Shown here in pieces: positions 57,440 through 64,000 of a stretch of 64,000 bases of DNA. Under the pieces are notes generated by a model. That model saw only the letters and a program-made list of their open reading frames with translations, searched no databases and was not told where the DNA came from. Positions within the stretch are counted from its first letter, which is position 1. Each line of letters begins with the position of its first letter. Source of the stretch: Glycine soja (lineage: Eukaryota > Streptophyta > Magnoliopsida > Fabales > Fabaceae); assembly GCF_004193775.1 (NCBI RefSeq), contig NC_041003.1, positions 28,955,735-29,019,734 on the forward strand, read 5' to 3'. The translations under genes and the position numbers were made by a program.

Positions 57440-57730
57440 GTTTATCTTATTTGTTATCATATCTGTTATCCAACTTAAATCTAATTTGTTATCCAAATCT
57501 AATCTGTTATCCAAATCAAATCAAAATTTGTTATCCAAATCAAATCAAATCTAATTTGTTATCCAAATCAAATCCAAGCTATCCAAATCAAGTCTAATTT
57601 GTTATCCAAATCAAATCCAATTTGTTATCTAAATCAAGTCTAATCTATTATCCAAATCAAATCTAAATCCAAGTCAAGTCTAATCTATTAACCAAAATCA
57701 AATATGATTTGTTATCCAAATTAAATCTGC
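57440..57730 (+). repeat. TTATCCAAATCAAATC-type short repeats
   Basis: Irregular repeats of (T)TTGTTATCCAAATCAAATCTAA with units of roughly 20-35 bp fill the leader of the gypsy derivative. No coding meaning. Confidence 0.8.
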
Positions 57731-57973
57731 TACACAGTTTGTGATAATTAAACTGTCTTTCCTGTTATATACCTTGTGTGTCTAATTTGATTCATCCAGG
57801 AACTTAAGAGGGAGTGAGTGGTAAAAGGCAAGAGTGAAAACATCACACAAAAGCCTATATTGAGAGCATCAAACACGAGTGAACTACCATCAAAGAGAGA
57901 AACACGTGAGTAGAGTGTGATGAGGTCCTGAATTTTTTTTTTAATTTACTGCAAAATTCTTTGTTCCTTAATC

Positions 57974-58282
57974 ATGGCAAGAGTTGGTGACAATGGTGGT
58001 GTATATCATCAATTGGACGGATCTCAGCGCTTATTTCTGGACGCGATGACTACACAAATGCAATGTTTGTTGAACCGTAACAAAGAAGAACTATTCTACA
58101 GACGAATAGTCAAATCTTCCTTGTTTACTCTTAAACCTCTATCCCCTAGAGAAGTGTGTGATGACCAAATCAGAATGAGAGAAAAGAGAGAACAAGAGAA
58201 AGAAAATAGGGAGACACCACAAAGGAATATGAAAAAGAAGAGTGATACACCCGAGGAAAAGAGTGATACACATAAGAAATAG
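57974..58282 (+). pseudogene. gag-start fragment of the gypsy derivative
   Basis: An ATG at 57974 opens 102 codons: MARVGDNGGVYHQLDGSQRL, an N-terminus typical of such gag proteins, then FTLKPLSPREVCDDQI and a charged KREQEKEN tail. The latter part is normally a linker well downstream of gag, so the middle of gag and the protease have been removed. It overlaps the next fragment in another frame. Confidence 0.65.
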
Positions 58283-58781
58283 TGATACACATGAGAGAAA
58301 ATTTAATTATTTTGCAGAGGCGAGTGAAATGAGGAAAGTGTTACCTGCTCATGAACCACTCAATCTACAGTATTGCAAAGACAGTAAAATTTCTACTGAT
58401 AATTCTAATGAGTTTATTATTTTTATTTCTCCTAGTGTTCAACCCTTATTGCAGGAATTTAAAAATGTCTTTCCTAAGGAGATTCCTCATGGACTACCAC
58501 CTTCAAGAGGCATAGAACATCAAGTTGATCTCCTCCTCGAAGCTTCATTACCTAACAGGCCAACTTACAAAAGCAATCCCCAAGAGACTCAACGTAAGGA
58601 TGCACATGCCAAAGTTGAGTATGTGAAAAGATATTATGACCAGGTGAATGTGCAAATTGCAAAGAAGAATGAAAGTTATAGCAAGCAAGCCAACAAGAAA
58701 AGGAAGGAAGTGGTACTTGAACCCGATGATGATCTTGGACATTTGAGGGCAAATGTTTTTCAAGAAGGAGGGAATGATTAG
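58242..58781 (+). pseudogene. RT-start fused in frame to integrase-end, gypsy derivative
   Basis: The frame reads VFPKEIPHGLPPSRGIEHQVD, the well-known start of the gypsy RT region, up to SNPQETQ. It then continues without a break into DAHAKVEYVKRYYDQV and ANKKRKEVV, the integrase C-terminal part, and ends HLRANVFQEGGND, the usual pol end. The RT core, RNase H and integrase core are missing. The in-frame join leaves 179 codons open. Confidence 0.75.
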
Positions 58782-59320
58782 AATCCTGAAACTAGCCAAA
58801 TACAGACTAAAGGTCCAAGTGGAGAAGGACAAAGGCCCAAGTGGAGAAGGATAAAGCCCCCGAGTGGAGAAGGATGAAGGCCCAAGTGGAGAAGGATGAA
58901 GGCCGAGAGGCAGAGACACTATCAAGACTATTAATTGTTGTTGAAGGCCCAAACTAATTTAAAGGCTCAAGTTAAATATGTTTTTAGTTATAATTTTTAT
59001 TTATTGTAATTTTGGCCCAACTGTTTAGAAGGCTCATGTCTATTTTTATCTTTTTGTTCAGATACACTATAAGTATTGGTTTTTATTTTCAATAAAGAGG
59101 ACTTTTGACATTTGATAAAATTTGGTGAGTTTCTCTCTGAGTTCCTTGTTGAACCAATTATCAGACTTATCAAGGTCATCCTTGTAGCGCCTACCCTGAC
59201 TTATCTTCCTTCATCGAAAGTGGCGCCTACCCTGACTTATTTTCCTTCATTGGAAGTGGCGTCATCCAAAAAACTCTACAGCTTGTATCAAACGATCCAC
59301 TCCTACTCAGGTTCACATCA

Positions 59321-60413
59321 GTTGGAGATTTAGTAAAGGTGAAAATATAATAATATGTTGTTCCCAAAATAATAGTTGTCCTAGATTATCTTATACAAAT
59401 TAAGAAAGAATATGATAAATAAATGAAAGAGACTTATAATTTTATAAATTAATCTTATATTATCATTAATTTATTTATAAATTTTATTATCTCATTATTA
59501 ATATTATAAGAAATATAAGTAAAAAAATAATAATTAATGTTACATTGAAAAATTAAAATGACAATTATGTTGTGATATTCTTTTTTATGACAATTATAAT
59601 AAAAAAAGAAAAATGTATAAATAAAAGATAATTCTCATTTTATAAATCTTTTTATAAAGTTAAGTTATTCTCACACCTAAATTTATAAGATGGTAATAAA
59701 ATCTGTTTTAACTATTGTTATTATGGTTATTAGACCATTATTAAACTACTCATAGAAATATCCAATAAATTTTATGTTCAAGATATCTAATCTTTCACAT
59801 GATAATGATAAGTTGAAATCCTATAGATAAGTGATATAACTAAAATATAATATATTATATTCATTGTTCTTCTTTACTTATTTACTCTCCTTTTCTAAGT
59901 AAATAGGGGAGTACTTTTTTAAAAATAAATTAAAAAGGAAAGTAAATAAATGGATATAGCAACCGCCGAAAACAACTCTCACATTATGGGTCTTGTAAGA
60001 TTAAGATGAACTCAAAATCACGTTCTAAGAAAAACAAAGGATGCAATAATCATGTATCGATAAAAAAAAAAAAAAAGATGCAATCATTCATCGACTACGC
60101 CGAGAGTTAGCCGACACCATTGACTTCAGTTTCGACTCGTTCCAAAAGTACATTGATAAGATGGCTATTGTCTTTAGTAAACATTGATCAGTACTGAGTG
60201 GTCTATAACAGCTGCGTCTTCTAATGAAATGCACAATTCAATACGACATGAACATTATTGGGCAAGTTGAGAATGAGATCAGCAATATGACATAAGCACT
60301 ACATGCTTATGTACGTCCTTGCTCCAACTGTCGCATGCCTTCAATATTTCCTTTTGTACGTTAATTTTCTATACCATCTATTTGGTTTAAGGATTTGTAG
60401 TTTATCACTCAGT

Positions 60414-60415
<2 letters not shown>
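59321..60415. other. AT-rich DNA, no gene seen
   Basis: Mostly low-complexity AT-rich sequence. A short A-run lies at 60061-60076. No supported coding region. Confidence 0.6.

Positions 60416-60510
<95 letters not shown>
60416..60510. repeat. (AT)n microsatellite
   Basis: An uninterrupted AT run of about 47 dinucleotides. The isoleucine-tyrosine open frame across it is an artefact. Confidence 0.98.
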
Positions 60511-60512
<2 letters not shown>

Positions 60513-62108
60513 ATGGTATGATAGATTTTCGTTATGTACGTGTGTATTTTCTATCAGAGTAAATTATTTTAAATATAAATAAATTAAATATTATATAAAA
60601 TCAATTATTAAAATAATTTATGTCCGGTTTATTCAGTATATACCCTGGTTAAGTGACTGGGCTAGTAAGGAGTTTACTTATATTTAGTAATCAGTAATTA
60701 ACTTCTTTAAAATTAATTATTCAGATATATTGGGACCAAGGTTGTCTTGTTATATATATGTCATTTAATTACTTATTGTTAATTATCGAATTTGTGGATC
60801 AACTAGCAAATGATTGCTTAAACTTAATTAGAAGTTTTGAATTTGAGATTTGAATATACAATTATATGAAATACTTGAATAGAAAATTTTATTGTCTAAT
60901 AGTAATCTTACATGATTCCAGCAAAATTATCTCCAATAAAAAATACTTATAATTATAAAAAAAAATACTATTGGTTAGTTCTCCGATGCTAGCTCGTTTA
61001 AATATATACTACAGATATATAATTCGGCTACCAAAATTCAGCAATGCATCTATAGTTCTTGACCACGAAATGACTCAATTAAATGAGTTCATCATCTGTG
61101 CAAGTTGCTCATTCATTGGCATATGTATAATTTAGGTTGCATGGTAAAAGCAAGAACATTGTCTTCCATTTGTGTTGTACCTTCTCATATCAACGTTTCA
61201 CTCTCACAGGCTGAGGCTTCATAAGTATTATCTCCCCATGCCGTGTCTCTGCGTGCTGAAGTTCTTTCATTATTCTTTTTCTCTTCTCTTTTTTACGCTA
61301 TATGCATTGTTGGGTACCTGTAGTTAAATATAACTGATCGACTTGGTCAGTGGTTTAACAAGCTTAGTAAGACCGGTTTCATATATAATTGAAGTCAATA
61401 TATATGTGTCTCCTAGTAGATTTGTTTCAACTTAAGATTATGGTCTGGGTAAGTTTCTCTATAAATACTTTTAAAAGAAAAAGATAAAATTAATATCTCC
61501 AAAGTTAAAATGATCTATCCATTAACTACTCATAACTAATTTATAAATGTTTTTTTTTCATTTTTTTAGAAAAGTTATATGAAAAAAATTTTATAAATTA
61601 ATTAATGAAAAATCCATTTTAGTTTATGAAAAAGTTCATATTATTTTTTTTCTTGAAAGTTCTTTTAAACAAACTTATCCAAACGAACCTTTTGTCTTCT
61701 TTGAACTTTGAATATATTATTCAGTAAAAGATGCATGTAATCTCTTATTTGAAAAAAAAATGATCATATGAAAAGTCTCATTAGCTTTTCATAGTAATTT
61801 GGGTCTAGGTCCAACTTAGATGAGTGTTTGAGTTTAATAGTTGGTTGTAAGAGTGAGATGATTAAGGGGTTGATATTCTCACCCCTTACTTTCTTTTATG
61901 AATTTTATAAAAATACCTATTTGCTCCTACTAGCATTTACCCCACAGCCCCTCCCCTCCTCCTTCTCTTTGTGCTGCCTGCTATTTGTCTCTCCTTCTCC
62001 ACTTTTCTTCACACCACACATAATTCTTCATGTTTTTATTTATTTTTTAACTCAAATTTTACTAAAGGTTTGTGTAGATATGTTTTAGTTTAAATTGTTT
62101 AAAATTAG

Positions 62109-62110
<2 letters not shown>
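60511..62110. other. AT-rich DNA, no gene seen
   Basis: Nothing recognised. Short open frames here lack motifs. Confidence 0.6.

Positions 62111-62150
<40 letters not shown>
62111..62150. repeat. (TA)n microsatellite
   Basis: About 20 TA dinucleotides in AT-rich surroundings. Confidence 0.95.
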
Positions 62151-62156
<6 letters not shown>

Positions 62157-62539
62157 TTATTCATTAGGCAAGTTATTTAAATTTTTATGTTCTATATATT
62201 GTTATAAAATTAATATTTTTTTTAGATTATATGTTTCTGCTAATTTAAATTTTGAAGTTTTCTCTATATTTGTTAATTTTTTTCCTAAATATGGACTTTT
62301 TATTTAATGTTTATAAAATAATTTTTTTATTAAATTATGTTTTATCATTTTATTTTTTAATTTTGTATATAATTAGATTTTTAAGCTTCAACATGGTTAT
62401 TGAAATTTAAATTTAAATTTTTAATATCATATTTATTAAAAGTAACTTTCAAAAGCCTAAGAATTTAAACTAATCTACTAAAAAAACTTCAAAAGAAAAA
62501 TATTATTAAAATAATACAATGAAAATATGATTATGTTTA

Positions 62540-62860
62540 ATAATATACAAAAAAAGTATGATTTAATTGTCCATGTGTATAACAAAAACTTACTTTCATT
62601 GTAATGTAAGGGGTGAAAAAAATGCAAGGTAAGTATGATTTCATTTTACACATGTATAACAAAAACATACTTCTAGTGCAATGTAAGGAGTGAGAAAGAA
62701 AAAATGCAACGAAAGTATGATTTTGTGATTCTGTTGTACATGTGTATAATAGAATCACACTTATGTTGCATAGATTTTTTTCCCCCCACGTCATACATTG
62801 CAACAAAAGTATGTTTTCATTGTACGCATATACAACAGAATCATACTTCCATAGGAAAGG
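62540..62860. repeat. imperfect tandem repeat of roughly 85 bp
   Basis: AAAGTATGATTT(A/C/T)...CATGTGTATAACA(A/G)AA(A/T)C and TGCAATGTAAGG(A/G)GTGA-like blocks recur three to four times with many differences. Confidence 0.65.
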
Positions 62861-62869
62861 TCTATTTTA

Positions 62870-63060
62870 AAAAGTTAAAATATGTTTTTGATCCTCATAA
62901 AATTGGAAAAGTTATGTTTTGGTCCCTATGAATTTTTTGGTATGTTTTTAGTCTTCTTAAAATTGAAATATATTATTTTTTTGGCATGAAACTAGGCTCG
63001 ATTGATTATTATACCTACGTGGCTAACCTAACGACAAGTTACCGACATGTGTCATTTGGC
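62870..63060. repeat. dispersed-repeat remnant (TATGTTTTTGATCC type)
   Basis: TATGTTTTTGATCCTCATAAAATTG, TTTTGGTCCCTATGAA and TATGTTTTTAGTC are successive variants of one phrase, then an ACGTGGCTAACC stretch. From memory such phrases are common dispersed repeats in legume genomes. The class is not assigned. Confidence 0.45.
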
Positions 63061-64000
63061 TCCCTTCTTCTTCTGCCCTTGTCCTTCTCTGTCCATTAGG
63101 ACCTCTTCCTCCCATGTCACGAGCCCAAATGTAGTCTTGATTTTGGTTGAAAGTACCTTAAATTTGTTTCATTCGATATGAGTCGTGCCCTCAGCAACAT
63201 GTCCTTCCACAATGTTAAGGATGAGTTTGTCTCGGTACATCAACTTCCTTAACGGGACACGTCTCAAAATCAAATTTACACAGCTCCAATGAGAAAACCC
63301 TAAATTCGAAAAGGGGAAACCATAGATCTAGTACAATTTGTAGATGTCCTCCTCCGATATGCCATTAGAGAAAAAGTGAGGGGGGCTTTGGATTGAAATG
63401 GATCTCAATTTCATGCGCCATTAGGTTCAATGGGTTCAATGTGTACAAGGTCTATCAAGTGCCTTTCAATTTGTAGCTTGTATGAGAAAGAGCTTTCAAA
63501 GCTTTTGAGTGTCATAGCACAAACCATATCCGAATACATAGATACCATTGGAATCGTCTCCCATGTTGTCGGTCATGGGAGTCTTGTGTGATTATAAATA
63601 TATGGCCAAGAAGCCCAACATTCATCAACCAACAATACTAATTACTTGTGTTGGGTGTTATTATCCATGATTAAATCCATTCTAAAATTGGAATCTTATT
63701 GTAAACACATAATTCATTATTTGTTATTGATTTGATATTTTCTTTTGGTTGGGGTACATGCATAGGTCATTTTGAATTGTCATGGGTGAGCAATGGTGTG
63801 TGTGTGTGTTTGTTGAAATTAAATTCATACTAAGGGAAGAATCTGGGTGTTGTTTCAAAGCAAATCAAGTTACATGAGTCAGGTGGTAAACTTTAATTTT
63901 TTTTCTTTGCTTTGCTCTGTGTTCAATTGATGTTGCTTCTGAAACTTTAATTTCTTTCATTACTTTGCTTTGTGTTTGATTGATGTTATCATATGGATGG
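63061..64000. other. unassigned DNA, no gene seen
   Basis: No supported coding region. A short GT run is at 63798-63810 and two similar TTTGCTTTG(C/T)TCTGTGTTCAATTGATGTT-type phrases lie near 63905 and 63965. Confidence 0.5.

Larger units (their letters stand above)
56410..59320 (+). mobile_element. 2.9-kb deletion derivative of a Ty3/gypsy element
   Basis: Two LTRs of about 545 bp (56413-56957 and 58775-59320; ATCCTGAAA...GTTCACATCA) enclose a primer site TGGTATCAGAGC at 56960-56971 and a polypurine tract CAAGAAGGAGGGAA at 58761-58774. The LTRs contain repeated AGTGGAGAAGGA(T/C)(A/G)A and AAGTGGCG(T/C) motifs. GTTGG at 56405-56409 and 59321-59325 may be the target duplication, but three bases (GGA) then sit before the LTR start on the left. 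The inside retains only pieces of gag, RT and integrase. Confidence 0.85.

Noticed and set aside
60303..60521. Open frame with an isoleucine-tyrosine run
   Set aside because: Translation of the AT microsatellite.

Overview
The window is repeat-rich plant nuclear DNA and almost certainly from a legume. Soybean (Glycine) is the best guess from memory, because of the SIRE-type Sirevirus, the Ogre/Tat-type gypsy elements and a Tgm-Express-like gene-capturing CACTA element. I see no intact single-copy host gene. Nearly everything is nested transposable elements or gene fragments carried by them.

Layout. (1) 1-13837, plus strand: the 3' part of an Ogre/Tat-lineage Ty3/gypsy element ('element 1') with broken gag-pro, a candidate in-frame intron, broken RT-RNaseH-archaeal-type RNaseH-integrase, a 5.7 kb 3' region full of tandem repeats and a decayed extra ORF, then its 3' LTR. 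(2) 13846-15071: older repeat and exon-like debris. (3) 15072-41184, minus strand: a second Ogre/Tat element ('element 2') bounded by an AAAAT duplication. It has lost gag to RT by internal deletion. It was later hit by a Sirevirus solo LTR (16933-18617, duplication ATCCT), a full-length Sirevirus (20792-30802, duplication TAGTC) and an Ogre/Tat solo LTR (32744-34388, duplication CCAAT). The Sirevirus itself contains a further Ogre/Tat LTR fragment (24562-26424) where its RT should be. (4) 41190-43704: more exon-like debris ending in a CACTA-type terminus. (5) 45093-55087: a probable non-autonomous CACTA transposon (3-bp duplication TAT). It carries minus-strand exon fragments of two unrelated host genes, a URB1/Npa1-like ribosome-biogenesis gene and a P5A-type ATPase (PDR2/MIA-like) gene. 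A small LTR element is inserted in an ATPase exon. (6) 56410-59320: a 2.9 kb deletion derivative of a Ty3/gypsy element. (7) 59321-64000: AT-rich DNA with two TA microsatellites and dispersed repeats.

The most unusual signal is in the long 3' regions of the two Ogre/Tat elements. Arrays with unrelated sequences and periods (24, about 82, 200 and 66/129 bp) are all built of short inverted repeats. Where copies differ, paired positions often change together so that the stems are kept. A second strong signal lies in the Sirevirus: six copies of a 12-bp palindrome, also present six times in its 3' LTR ahead of the TATA box, sit with their own TATA box just upstream of the env-like ORF, like an internal promoter. 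Product names rest on motifs recognised by eye; no database search was run.
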